Part shown: in pieces, positions 25,269-37,800 of the stretch | How positions within the stretch are numbered: position 1 is the stretch's first letter | Layout of the letters: every line of letters begins with the position of its first letter | From: Callipepla californica brunnescens | Lineage: Eukaryota > Chordata > Aves > Galliformes > Odontophoridae | Reading direction: 5' to 3' | NCBI GenBank assembly: GCA_023055505.1 | Contig: JALIRH010000004.1 | Location: forward strand, 8,861,368-8,925,367 | Length of the DNA: 64,000 nucleotides | The notes under the pieces: model-generated | Told to the model about the DNA's origin: nothing | What the model saw: only the letters and a program-made list of their open reading frames with translations | Database searches by the model: none | Program-made: the position numbers and the translations under genes

Positions 25269-27828
25269 TTACAGGACCAGGAATGCTGCATTCAGCCTGG
25301 ATGCTTCAGTGGTCCCTGGTGTACTGTGAAATGCAGCCATGTAGGTTTATCAGGAGCAGCTGTTTTTGTTCTGTGGACAGATCCATCTGGGCTTGGGCGG
25401 AGAGATATGGTGGCTTTTAGAGATTAACTGGTGACAATTTTGCCTGGGAAGTGTACCAAGTTTTACCAGAGCTAATGTAACAGAAATAGGAGATGAAAAG
25501 GGACAGGTGAGAAAAATGTGAGCCCTACTAATCTTTGTGTCGGTAGAAACCTTAAGGATTTGGTTATCTGCACTTGGTTCTAATTGCAGCCTTGATTAGA
25601 GGAGTGCCTAATGCTTCCTACTGCTGCAAAGATCTGGCTGAGCTGTTTCAGGCATTTGGATGTGCAAGGCCTTAAATGAGAAGTCAGAGCAGCTGTGTCC
25701 TTGTGCAGGCGAGAGAGAGCTGTCTGCTTTATTGGATTACCTCTTGTCAGATCATGGTCATGCATGCTTTTTAAATCCCTCAGGGCAGAGAGGGAGTGCC
25801 ATAGAAGGAATGGCTTATTTTAGGTAAACTGATTAAGACCACAGCCTACTTCTATTTTGCCTTTTCTGTTGAGAAACGTTGGAATGTTTTGTGAGAGAGT
25901 AGTGTGACATGTTCGTGTCGAGTTGTTTTTTTTTATAGAAGCTGTGTGACGAGTATGAGCTGGGCAGAGGGCCTGCAGCAGGCTTCATTGATTTCTTCGC
26001 CTTATGTTTAACTTCAGGAAGTGGTGGGTGAGTGGGTTCCTCTCCCTCAAAGAAGGTTTCCTGAATTCTGCAGCTTAGACCCTTGCTGATACAGCACTGG
26101 CTGGTCTGGGCAGTGTGGGAATAATAGACGTATGTTGGGGCTGTAAGATATAGTGGCAATTCAGAGGAAAAAAAAGTCTCTCCAGAGGAAAGCCTGTGAG
26201 GTTTGAATGGCTCAGTAGTTGTAGGACAACTCTGTGTTGCAATTAAGAACCTGTCCTCTGTGTTTACTGTCTCAGTCAGCTTTATGTCGAGAGTTTGGCA
26301 AGTGATACCACTGAGTTCTTAAGAGCAATAGGTAAGTGCTTGGAAATGTTTTTTAAGTAGTGCTTTTTACTGCCTCAGAACACGGTCATGTATGAAAAGA
26401 TTGATTTTGGGCTGTGGGACCACTGGGGTAGAAGAGGATAACATTTTTCTACATTAGCTCTGCCATTATCAGAGTACCGCTGCTTGATCAGATTATCATC
26501 TTACTCAGATTATCATCTTTCAGATGATGGTTACAAATCATAATTTGTAGAAGATGAGAATAAACTCACTATGATAATGAGTAATCCCAGATGTAAGCAT
26601 AAAACTGTGGAGTTTCAGAAGCGTTTTGGAATGGGTTTATAGAAGATTACTGGTGAGGAGACTGGTGGCATTTAGATGATTCTTTCATTTAACAAAGAGG
26701 TCATTGAAAAACTTGGTTTGAACAACTGATTGACATGAATAAATGTTCTGTGTTCAACTGTCTCACCTGCTTTCTAGAGTGAAGGCTTAAAAAGTCCTGT
26801 AGCTTAATTGTGAACTTTGCAGGCTTTTTCCCTTCTCCTTGCTGTGCTGTGCTCTACCCAGTGTAATTGGGAACATTTTATAATGGTAATGAACTTGGCA
26901 AGGGAAGAGCCTTTTGCCTGCTGCCAGAGTAAAGCAAACAAACAAATCAGGAAAACAAAAGTGGATCCCTCCCAGTCCCCTTCACGGGTTTCATGGAGTG
27001 GCTGGCACCGCTGACCATACTGGTGGAAGGGTGGAATGTCCTGCTGTGCATTCCACGCAGATGGCCTGGAACCCAGCCACCCCAGCAAAGCAGAAAATAC
27101 CATGTCCTCAGCCATGCCACTTGTGATTTAATTGGAAGTGGAGCTGACTTAAAAAGTAGCTCATCATCAATTAGTGCTGTTTTTCCTGTGTTTCCAAAAA
27201 TTACACAATGGTTTTGCTCTCCTGAATATTGGCTCTGACCTTTGTTTACTCAGGAGTAGCTGAATTTCTCTGCCAGACAAATCTTAGCAGAGCTTCATCT
27301 TAAAGATAGGGTCTTTCCTTTTTGGGGCACCTCACTTCTCAAAGTCGTAGTATCTCCATCTGAACTGAGCAGAGGCATCACCTAAAGAGTAGCTTTTTCA
27401 GTAGTCACCTGTTGCGTCTCACCTGTATATTGGGCCTTCTGCTTTCAAGGGTGGTGAAATGATGCTTCCTGTGTGAATAGCAGTGCTGCTCCTTGGGTGC
27501 ATTAAAGACAGCTAATTGTGCTTCTGAACTGGTTTGTATTTATAGCTGTGGTGATCAATACTATCTCCTGATAAAATACTCAAATTGCAGTTCAGAGTTT
27601 CTCACTGCGACTTTATGAAGGAAATTACATTCGCTTTTGATTTGAGATTGACTGTAGAAGTGTGCTGATTCTTGCGGGATCATCTGAGTGTATCTTACAT
27701 ATTGTTGTCTATACAACTGCATGCAATAACAGCTTTGTGTTGCTAATCAAATCTGCAGGTAGCTTGAGAGAGGAATGGATCCTTTCAGATTTGTATTGTA
27801 TTATTTGTATTGTTTGATGAGTCACCAG

Positions 27829-27992
27829 TAAGGAAGCAAAACACTGTAACCTTAATTGAAGGATGCAATAATGGTGCTTTGTAGTTATTTAGCAGGCAAA
27901 ATCTGATGCCATTAAGGAAGTAGAACACCCTGTCCTTAATTGAAGGATACACTAATGATGTTTTGTAGACTTTTAATAGGCAAGTCTATGAT
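27829..27992 (+). repeat. 84-bp tandem duplication, two diverged copies
   Basis: The stretch from 27829 (taaggaagcaaaacac...) recurs at 27913 (taaggaagtagaacac...). Both copies share 'ccttaattgaaggat', 'aatgRtG(c/t)tttgtag' and the closing 'aggcaa'. The period is about 84 bp and divergence is moderate, so this is an old local duplication. It contains no coding frame. Confidence 0.85.
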
Positions 27993-28197
27993 TAGAGTTA
28001 TGTATTGTTTTAGAATCTGGAGAAGTTATTTAATTTCACAAACATTACCTAATCTTAGGAAAATTACATCACTTAATTCTACAGCATTGTTGTTACACTG
28101 TCAAGTGCTGTCTAGTAGTGTAATGTTTCCTGAATTTCAGCAAGAAATGGGTTCTCACAGGTGGCGGAAGTGTAAAGCTGGACTGTGGCTTACATTA

Positions 28198-28790
28198 GAA
28201 TCATAGAGTAATTAAGACCTCCAAGATCATCAAGTCCAACCTTCAGTCTGTCCAACACCATGCCCACTGAACTGTGTCCCTCAGTGCCACATCTACATGT
28301 TTCTTTCAACATCTCCAGGGACAGTACCACTGGCCTCCATACAGACCCCTGAGGAGCACCTCTAGTGACTGCTTGTGAGTTGGATTTAACTCTATTCAGC
28401 AAGACACTCTGGGTCTGGCCATTGTGCCAGTTTTTTTTTTATGGACATCTGTGCAAGCCATGAGCTTTCAGCTTCTCTAGGAGAATGCTGTGAGACAGTG
28501 TTTTACCTTAAGTTTAGTCAGACTATGTCCACAGCCTTTCCCTTGTCTTCTAGTTAGGTCCCCTGGTCATGGAAGGTGGTCAGGTTGTTCAAGCAGGGCC
28601 TGCCTTTCATGAACCCATGAAGGCTAGACCTGATATCCTTGTTGTCCAGCATGTGCTATGTGATTGCATTCAAGGTTGTCTGTTCCATAACCTTCCTCTC
28701 AGACTGAGAGATCTGTAGATCTCTGGGTCTTATTTCTGACCCCTCTCTTATGGATGGGTGTGATGTCATGTTGTGAAGTCTCCTGTCATC
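28198..28790 (-). mobile_element. CR1 LINE fragment (antisense), internally deleted
   Basis: Read on the minus strand, the element ends at 28198 with the CR1 3' terminus (gaatcatagag on the + strand). From 28,200 to 28,320 it matches the CR1 3' region. From about 28,330 it jumps to sequence typical of the reverse-transcriptase part of ORF2 (for example 'catacagacccctgagga' and 'cctttcatgaacccatga' on the +). The missing middle suggests an internal deletion or a subfamily difference. Frames are broken throughout, so this is a dead copy. Confidence 0.88.
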
Positions 28791-29853
28791 TTCTTTTACG
28801 TTAACTTGTTTTGATTGCACAGGTTTCATGCTAGTGTTGGCTGTGACTATGCTAGGCCTTTAATGTGAAATATCCTTTCCTCAGTTTACCATTGTTTTGA
28901 GATACAAACAGGAGGACAATGTACTTGCAGTCCAATATTAGTGTTTACTTAGCTGTCTGCCGCAAAGCTCTTTTCTATTTTTTCTTGTGTATATTTCATA
29001 ATGTCTGCTTTTCTAAGATATCCAAAGGGCAGTTAGTCACTAAAGCCACATTAATGATGGATAATTATAAGAGAAACATATTGCCTGGAGCCTTCTATCC
29101 TAATATCACCTTTCTGCTTGCTATGGTTAGAAGAGTAAAAAGTACATTAGTCACTTGAAAAGGGCAGCAGTATTAGCAAGTCATGTAGCTTTTCCACTGC
29201 TCTCAGCATCCTGTGCAGTTTCCCAGGGGCAAACCTGAAAGTACGCAGTGTATTGTCACAAATTGCTGTGTCTTCATTAGCCAGAGCTCTTCCCTGGGAT
29301 TTGTAATTGTGCTGTGCTGAATCTATCAAATAATGAATTTTAATAACCTTAGTTTTGCCATTTTTCCCAACAGTGAATCAGTTTATTTCTGCCTGAGTTG
29401 CTTGGAGCAACATCTGTGCAGCTACACCATCAAGACCCTGTGAGACAAACTGTCAGAGTTCTTGTCCCTGGGAAGGACCTGGTGGCATGGCATGGCAGCT
29501 GATGCTTCCAGCTGTGCTGTCATCTACTGGGCAGAGGAGTTGCTGCTGGCGTGGGTCTGTCCACCTGCTTCAGGCCACCAGCAGTCAGGTGCTGGATCAC
29601 TTCAAGGGTATTTTCAAGGAGGAGCAATCTTTGAGTTGTTTCCATGACAGCATAGGAAGTATTCAACTACTCTTTTTTTCAGAACAGATAGGTCTCTGAA
29701 CTTTGCTTTCTAAGAGTACAAGAAAATGTAAAAACATACACAAGGTTACATTTGTTTCCATGTATTGTACAACTCTTCATAGCTCTCTTTATAACACTTC
29801 TGACTTATTCTTGCCTCCCTTCTGTCTCTCTGTATTGTGTTGTTCACATCTAT

Positions 29854-30100
29854 TTAAAATGAAAGAGGGGAGATCTAGACTGGATGGCAGAGGGAAGCTT
29901 TTCACTAAGAAGGTGATGAGGTCCTGGAATGAGTTGCCCGGAGAGGTTGTGGATTCCCCTTCCTGGGAGGTTTTCAAAACCAGGTTGGATGTGGCCCTGG
30001 GCAACCTGACCTAGTACATGACTGGCAGCCCTGCCTGTGGCGGTGGGGTTGGAACTTGATGATCCTTGAGGTTCCTTCCAGCCCAAGCCATTCTATGATT
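29854..30100 (+). mobile_element. CR1 LINE 3' fragment (sense)
   Basis: This is a 5'-truncated CR1 3' end of about 250 bp. It starts in the 'aaaagaggggagatctaga' segment and passes through 'ggaggttttcaaaaccaggttggatg' in 29966-29991. It ends in 'ccttccagcccaagccattctatgatt'-type sequence at 30073-30100. Its 3' half aligns by eye with the copies at 2.4 kb and 62.6 kb. It has no coding capacity. Confidence 0.93.
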
Positions 30101-33100
30101 TGTTAATCCATGAGCTCTCATGACAGTACCGTGGCATCAGTCTGCTGTAATGCAGCAGTTCCTAGCAAAGAAAAGCATGTGTGGTGAAGATCTATGATAT
30201 CCTGTTCAGTTGAGAGCTGGGAAGCATTTGTACTCAAGCGTGCACGTGGATTTGAGAGGGCATACTTTGTTCTGAAGTATGCCAGTTTTCAATAGTCTTC
30301 TGTAATAAAGTTTGCCAGTTCATTTGCTGGTAGACTGAGGGTTTGAATTCTTGAAATAACTCCTCTGTGAAATAAGAAAGAGGAGGAATCCAGAACAATA
30401 TTTTCATCAAGGTTTTGTTATAAAAATGTGTAAAATAAGAGGTAACAGAGTGATGCTAAATATGAAAGATTTGGGAGTCTTTTTTTTAAATTCTGAAGTG
30501 CAGGTTCCTCCTTTTAACCATGCTCTTAAATAACTGAAAAAGAGAGGGGAGTGGGTGTGGATTTGGTACAGAACAGTGTCTCATATTGGAAGCACACAGT
30601 CTCCTGAGCCATTTCCAAAGCTACTGGATCTTCAGATAAAGAAATGAGCAAGGGAGATGTGGAGCACTATTGTTAGAAGTGAATAATGGCTTTTTAGTAG
30701 ATGTTTTTACATGGACATGAGAAATAATCAGTCTTAATCCTTGTTGTTGTATTTCCTTTAAGTAATATAACTCTTAAGGTCTGCAGGGTACTAGGAAAGA
30801 GAAATAGGGAAGGTGCTGGCATACTTCCTGACTTGTAGAAGTGGCTTGTAGCAGAGTAAATATTTGCAGGCAGGACCTAGGACTTGACAATTGATGGCAC
30901 GTGCTGGAGAGAATTCTGAATAAGAGAAGTCAGATATTTTTCATCATTAGATAGTATTTAAATACCTTATTTAGCATAGTTAAAGTAACAGTGACAAAGA
31001 TTGTTCCTGGAAATAGCTGAATTTTCAGTCTCAGAGCCTGAATCAAGTACAAAGCAAGTGCCTTAGGTTGGAAGGGTGGCAAAAAATGTGCTCTGTTTAT
31101 GTTGAACATGAATCGCTAGACCTGTCATAGAGAAATGAATGTCAAAAGGTAGTTAAATTTCCACCTTGGAAAACATTTCTAAAGAGGATGGTTAAAATAC
31201 TTTGTAACTTGCTCCTTCCTTATACTTCTGGAGAGGATATTTGTACTGTTTTAAATACTTGCTAGAAGAATTGACTGAATATTAACAAACCTGGTATGAA
31301 CTACTCTTTTTAGAAACTGAGCTGTTCTTGGTGTGGCAAACTGGATTATTAAGTTTTGACATGCTAGGAGACCTCAGGTGCATCTCTCCATTACCTGTTG
31401 TCTTTTGTATCTCTAAAGTGATGACTCCTGTGTAAGTCTTGGAGATCTTCAGTAAAATTATTGATGTGAGACTTGGTTATGGTCATGCCCTTGAGATACT
31501 TAGTCTGAATCTTACTGAGCTAATAAGAGGGCTGGAAAGCTGGTGGCTATGATAAAACTAATTAAAGAGAGGAACAAATTAGGTGTGGGTTTTTTTTTGG
31601 TTGGTTGTTTCTCTGTCTTCCCAGAATGGCTTTTAGCTCAACGTGGCTCTGGTACCAGCGAATGCAGCATACTTCTAATGTTGGAGATTTATGGCACACA
31701 TCAGTCCAGTCTGTGGTAGAGAAACACAGAATAGGCTGATATTTTTTTTGGAGAAATTCTTTTTTAACACAACTATAGTTTTGTCCTCTGCAAAATGAGT
31801 AGTGAAGTTCATATTGTGTCTTTGCTCCCCAGTTTCAGACTGTGCCACATTGATTGCAGCTTGTTTTTTTTAAGTGTCAGTGAGGTTATACTTGTATGAA
31901 CTTTACTCTTATCTGTTGATTTTGGAGAAGCTTTGCGGGTGTTGGTTTCTTCAGATCTTGGTTACTCTATTGCTGAAAGACAGCCTTCCTTCCCTCTCTT
32001 TCCTTACTTGATGGTGTGGTTATGATATGCATTCTGCCACTCTCAAGGAGAAGGTAATGTACTCTGACCTGATACTGACATAATGACCTGCAAACCAGGC
32101 GGCCATGAAACTAATTTGCCTTTTTCCAAGCAGGACTTAAGCTCAGTCTGGAGTAGTAACTGCTAGCTTTTGCTATTTGACATATCATTTTGGATTTACC
32201 TTTATTTACTCCTAATTAGTAGGTGATTTTATTGATGATGAATCAAACTGAGAGTGGTTTTGTGGCTGATGTCTTTTTGGTAGACTGAGCTACTGAAAGT
32301 AGCTCACAACTGTGGGTTGTTCAGTAGGCAGGACTTTGTGTCTGCAAGATATACTCAAGAGCATGCAGAAGACAAATAATTTCCAATTGACACTTTGTTT
32401 ATATCAATTGAGTTTCTTTTTATTTCTTCTGATTTAATATCCACCTGTTCTATTTTTTTTTTTCTGATCCATTCCACCCATCGGTTAGTGGTACATCTAG
32501 AGAAGCTATAGGCAAAATGGTTCTGGAGAGAGAACTGAAGTGTTCAGAAGCTGGCCTGGTGCTTCTACACATTTAATCTGAGTGCTCAGTACCTGCTTAC
32601 TGAGGCTGGTCAGACATACCTGTGCAGTGTACGTAGTTATTTTCTCTCTAGAACCTGTTCTTTTCAGAAGTACTTTGATTAAACTCCTTTCTGACAGAAT
32701 GAGTTCAGTAAAAAAATATTTATAATCAGCACAACATGTCAAGAGAATTCCAATCTGTATTTAAACAGGGGAGGGCAAGATAAGGCCTGAAGTTTATTTT
32801 ATGCAAACGCTGCCTGTGGAGAGAACGTTCTTTTACTCTTCTCATTTAGCAAGGATAATGAACACAAGGTAAAATCTACAGTGACTGCTGGCAGGGCACC
32901 TAAGGGATGGCTCATAACAGATTTACCTTTGCAGCAGCACTGGTGTAGACCCAGAGAAGGAGCAGTAGTCAACAGAAACTTTTCAGCTGCTAGCAAGAAT
33001 CAAAACTTGTCAACTCAAAAGTATATTTTAAAAATGTGTATTTTGTGTATCTTTCATACTCCTCTGTCTACAGATAAATTTTTACTATGGTATTAGTCTA

Positions 33101-33127
33101 ATTTGCAGAAACAATACAGTATACAGT
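30101..33127. other. Intronic unique sequence, nothing supported
   Basis: AT-rich DNA with no repeat family or exon that I recognise. Frames are short and end at random. Confidence 0.6.
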
Positions 33128-33305
33128 AATGAAGAATCCAAGCACTTTGGATTTCAGCTAAGAAGAATTAACAGTAAGCCATTTGAAGAAACAAACAAAT
33201 TTCCATGCTGTGTGGATGCGTATGTGGGGTTTGTGGAAAATCAGACTTATACAAATAGACCGAAATTGACTTTTTTTTGAAGCTACAGTATCAAAGATGC
33301 TTATG
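33128..33305 (+). repeat. 178-bp dispersed direct repeat, copy 1
   Basis: The stretch starting 'aatgaagaatccaagcac' is repeated at 34,682-34,860. The copies share 'tttggatttcagctaag', 'catttgaagaaacaa', 'gtggg(g)ttt', 'acaaat(a/g)gac' and the closing 'atgcttat'. Similarity stops abruptly at both ends, which suggests either a short interspersed element of an unnamed family or a local duplication followed by divergence. No terminal inverted repeats or tail are evident. Confidence 0.8.
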
Positions 33306-34681
33306 TTTTGATTTACTAGTTATACAACAGAACAGTTAATTATTATTACTGATATGTAATGTATGTAATAACTGATCGTGAGGATGATAGTTTGAAACAT
33401 AATGATTTCAGTTGGGCTTTGTTTATACACTTAAAAAAAAAAAAAAAAAGTAGGAGTTGGCAGTGGAGATACTGCTGCATTTTGTTCCTAAGTTATCTGT
33501 GAAATGCTACCAGGAATTTAAGATCTATCTGGCATTATAATAAGCTGGATGAGTTCTGGCAGCATTTACAGTTAAAAGGTCTAGACAGTGTTTTGAGTAC
33601 TTCACTTTTCAGGGCAAATAGATCTCCTTGCTGCTCATTTTCAAGGGAGCCTCTGAAAAAGGCAGTGATACAGCAGGTTTGTCAAAGGAGCATAGTTTAC
33701 CATCTTGGCTGTATTTATTTTTTTGCTTAGAATATCTCCAGGGCTGCAGTGGAGGGAAGGAAATGTGACACTCCCAGGTCCTGTGGCTTCAGTTTAGATT
33801 TCTATCTAAGGTGTTAGCCGGGCTTTAAGTTTCTTATCATCATTTCACAGGTAATGTGATAACAATGAACACTTTTTATTTTCACTAATAATTTTTCCAT
33901 GGCAGTCTGGGACATACCTCTCCAACAAGGGAATTATATAGCAAATAGAAAATGTTTAAAAAATATATTATTTTGAAGTCACTTTTTATCTTAAAAAAAA
34001 AAAAAAGAAAAAAAAATATATATAATACTCTGATTTAAAAAGCTGCATCATTATCAATTTCTAAATTAGCCTGTTAGATAACACATGATTTAAAGTGAGC
34101 ATTTTTAAGGTTGATTTCCATCTGCTGTGGACTGCTGCCTCTTCACAGACATTTTTTTTGCGGACCCCAAGAAGGCATTTCTTTGAAAGATCTAAAGAAA
34201 CAGTTTGTTTCAAAATGGAAATTACTTCAGGATTGGAACTCTGAAGAGGAAGACTACTACAAACAGTAAGAATCCAAGATATTAATTCATCTCTTCCTGA
34301 ATTTTAGATGAATTGTTCTTCGGTTTCTAAATTAAAAGCCACGTTTCTGCACATCGTTTAAGAACACCACTTGTGTATGAGGTGCACCTCATTAGAATGT
34401 GAGATTTCAGTGAGATCTGAGACCTGCACGAAGTGGAAACTCTCCTCTTGCCTTTTGCTTTGCTGCTGCCCTGAATGAGAAGCTGGGTAGCTACTTAAGC
34501 TTACCAAGTTGTAAACGGTATTCCTCATAACAAGCTTGGGAGGAGAATTTTGTTCTCCAGATGTGCAGTGAGAGATGGAATGTGTTTTTGGTCTCTGTGG
34601 GGAGGTGTCAGCTTTGATTTTAACAACTGGGAGTATAAACCTTGTTGAATATTCCAAAGGAACATTATGCAACCTCAGGCA

Positions 34682-34860
34682 AATGAAGAATCCAAGCACT
34701 TTTGGATTTCAGCTAAGTAGAAATGTAATGGCAAAACATTTGAAGAAACAAGCTGAAATCTTGGTGCTGTACAGATATCTGTGGGTTTTTAGGAAAATTA
34801 GACTTGCACAAATGGACTGAACTTGACTTTTTTAAGCTATACTGCCAAAAATGCTTATAG
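34682..34860 (+). repeat. 178-bp dispersed direct repeat, copy 2
   Basis: This is the partner of the copy at 33,128-33,305, in the same orientation, 1.55 kb downstream and about the same length. Differences are scattered substitutions with a few small indels, so the pair is old. Sequences on either side of the two copies do not match each other, which favours separate units over a simple long tandem duplication. Confidence 0.8.
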
Positions 34861-37800
34861 TCAAGCAAATGAAGATGAGACATGTTTACATACAGGATGT
34901 TGCTGCTTATATCACTAGTATCATTCTGGAAGTGTAATGAGAATGAGAGGAAGTGGAGCACTTCCTGCATTAGTTTCTGTGGCTGCGTGAAGGGGCTCTG
35001 TAAACTGCAGCTGTGTTACGTGACTGATAAAAGTTGTTGGGCTGGGATAAGTCTCTTGAGATGTGAACCAATATACCTCTGTGCTGCATGCCTCATGCTT
35101 AATTTTTTATTAACCTGCAAGTCAGGAGAGTAGTAATAGTGGCCGAGTATGCCATTTGTTTTTTTTTTTTTTTTTTTTTTTTTTGCATGCAATACATTAC
35201 TATCGCATGAAATGTATTTGTGCTGAACCATGTCCCTGAATTGCCTTTTTGGGAAAAGCTGTTTATGTAAGCTAACTACAGGAATGAGGAAAAGGTCTGT
35301 AATGTGGGAGAAAGAAGGGATTAATGAGAACCTGTAACATATCTGTTATCTGTGCAACTTAAGGTCTCTAGGTGAGAAAGGGATAAATATCAAGTTGGAA
35401 AGCATTTGCTTTCTTTGGGGAAAGCTTGGGATGTATGTGGTATGGCAGGGAGAAGCTGTATTGCTTACCATCCTTGAAACACCCAAGCTATTTGCATGCA
35501 GTTGATTTCTAGATTTGGGCACTGCTTTTAATGCTGTGTTAAGTTGATGTCCTGAACAAGGCTTGCATTTGACTCAGGTCTTTTAAAAACTGAATTGGTG
35601 AAATGTTAGTCAACAGTGTTAGTCCTGTCATTTCAGTGTTTGCTTTTCACAATAGTATAATGGTTTTAGTGAATGTTTCAATTCAATCAGCTTAGTGTTA
35701 CTAGTTCCTCTGAACTTAGAACTTTGCATGATTTTTTCTCAAACAGGGTTGAAGACATTGAACTGTAGGGCTGAGGGATAATTTTGATTTGGATATGCTA
35801 GACATACATTTAAGACATAAGTAAAAATGAAGACTGTTTCTCTTCCTCTTCTTTAGGGGTGTGGTTTTGTACCACATACAGACTAGAGGAAGTGCTTGCA
35901 GATTTAAAAAAAAAAAAATGCTTTTTTGTTCGTGGATGAGAAATATTACTGTGTACATTAGTGAGAGCTTTTCAGAAACTGTACAGCATTACAGATTTAA
36001 TTGCTTTGGCTTTGCTATCTGACATGGATCTTTCTTTTGTTTTGAGCAATCATAGTAATCAGTCCAATAACTTAGAATCGAATATTCCCTAATGATATTA
36101 AAAAAAAATAACAACAAAAAAAGTGAAATTGCTTGCTGCTTTGAGTATTTTCTGAGAAAACAGTATCTGTTCCAAATTGACTTGATTTTCCTGTCATTGT
36201 ATTCTACTGCAGGTGTGGTTATCCTGGATGAAGCTGGGTAGAGTGGGTTGCCAGGAAGCCAGCAAGGGGAGTGTGTTTACCTTTTATACCAGCAGTGTTT
36301 AACATTGCATGTACCACAATAACTGGGAAGGAGACCTCCCTTTTCCGTGCAGAATATGCTGGATTAGGTCACTCTCCTTTAAGGGTACAATGCTGACATT
36401 GACAATTAGCCAGACATAGATGATTCTACGATGAGATAATGATTGTATTTAATGTAATAAACATGTAAATCAGACTAAAGATGAGGCTGGCAGTTAGGCT
36501 ATAAAAATGCTCATTCATTATAATGAAACAAAATTCAGCAGAAGTGGAATTTGTGGAGTCCAGCTGTTTCCTTTGTGTAATTCTGTAGATAATGCAGGAA
36601 ATAATTGATATAAATATGCTTTCAAAAGATTGCTTATATTTCCAGGTGCCTTAAAAGGTTGGACATAAATTTTTCCATCTGTATTGCTTTCCATATGTGA
36701 TGTAGCCTGCATGTTTGCCTATTTTTTTTCTTCTGTTAATGTCTTTCTCAAATGTTTTATTCAGTGACCAAAAACGCAGATTTCCTCTTATTTAAGAGGC
36801 TTATTCAGGACTTGACCCTTCTCCTCACATTATATCAGGTAGGATGACTAAGCTGGGTGTCAGTTCTTTGGCTTCTCGTTTTCAGCTGTTTTAGCTGTGA
36901 AAGCATGGAAGTTCAAAACCAGTCTGCCATTCAGTTGCATGTGTTACAGTTCTTTTCTATCACTATGTGAAGATGTTTTACTAGAATGCTGATCTTCACA
37001 GGCTTCAGAAAACACATCTGTAAGGTCAGGTGGAGTGGATGCCAAATTGGGAAGAGGTTTTCTTATGTTCATACACTCACAGTGAATTTTGAAATCTAAA
37101 CTGCTGTTTCTCTCTGTTGCACCAGTACTAATTTCCAAGAAAGGGGCTGAAACTACTGTTTAATACTTGGTCTTAAGAGCTTTCTTTAGGAACCCACGCA
37201 CTGGTTGAGTATTTTAAACTCTAGTTTTGTGAGTGAGTGTCTGTTCTCTCCTTGACCTCTTCTGCTGAAGTGGCGTTTGGTTCACATAATCTTTTTTTAG
37301 ATGAGAGCTGCAGGCACAATAAGCATAACTGCACGGCACTTCATGTGAAGTCTCTGGGAAGGACTGTCAGGATACTGGCTACAAAATTGTTTGATGTCTC
37401 TAGTTATTAAATATGTGAAAAGTATGTCAGGCAACATACAGAAACACCAGTCAGTGAGTCGTGTAATCTGTCTTTGCAGTTCACACTTCCAGCCTGACTT
37501 ACTTTCTTTTAAACATAGAGGCCTACATGGATTAAAGGTCACGGTATGTATTGCTGTCAGAGTACATAATTACAGCAGACTGGTTTGTTTTGTTCTCTGT
37601 CCTTAATCAGTGCGGGTTGTAATTTGTATGAAAGCTGGAGATGGATGTATGTGTTTCTTTTTGTTATTGTACGGTGAAATGGGTATTAATTTGTTGTGGT
37701 TTCTAGCTTTGTTCAGAGTTCTCATACTGAGTGAACTGTACACCCAGAATGTGCTTCTTGTAATGGTACTGTTTGCACGTGGCGCTCTCTGCAGCCTGGC

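Noticed and set aside
25219..25420. Possible exon after a CAG acceptor at about 25,219 with a 72-codon frame
   Set aside because: No donor in a matching phase with support and no recognisable protein; the palindrome inside is reported on its own.
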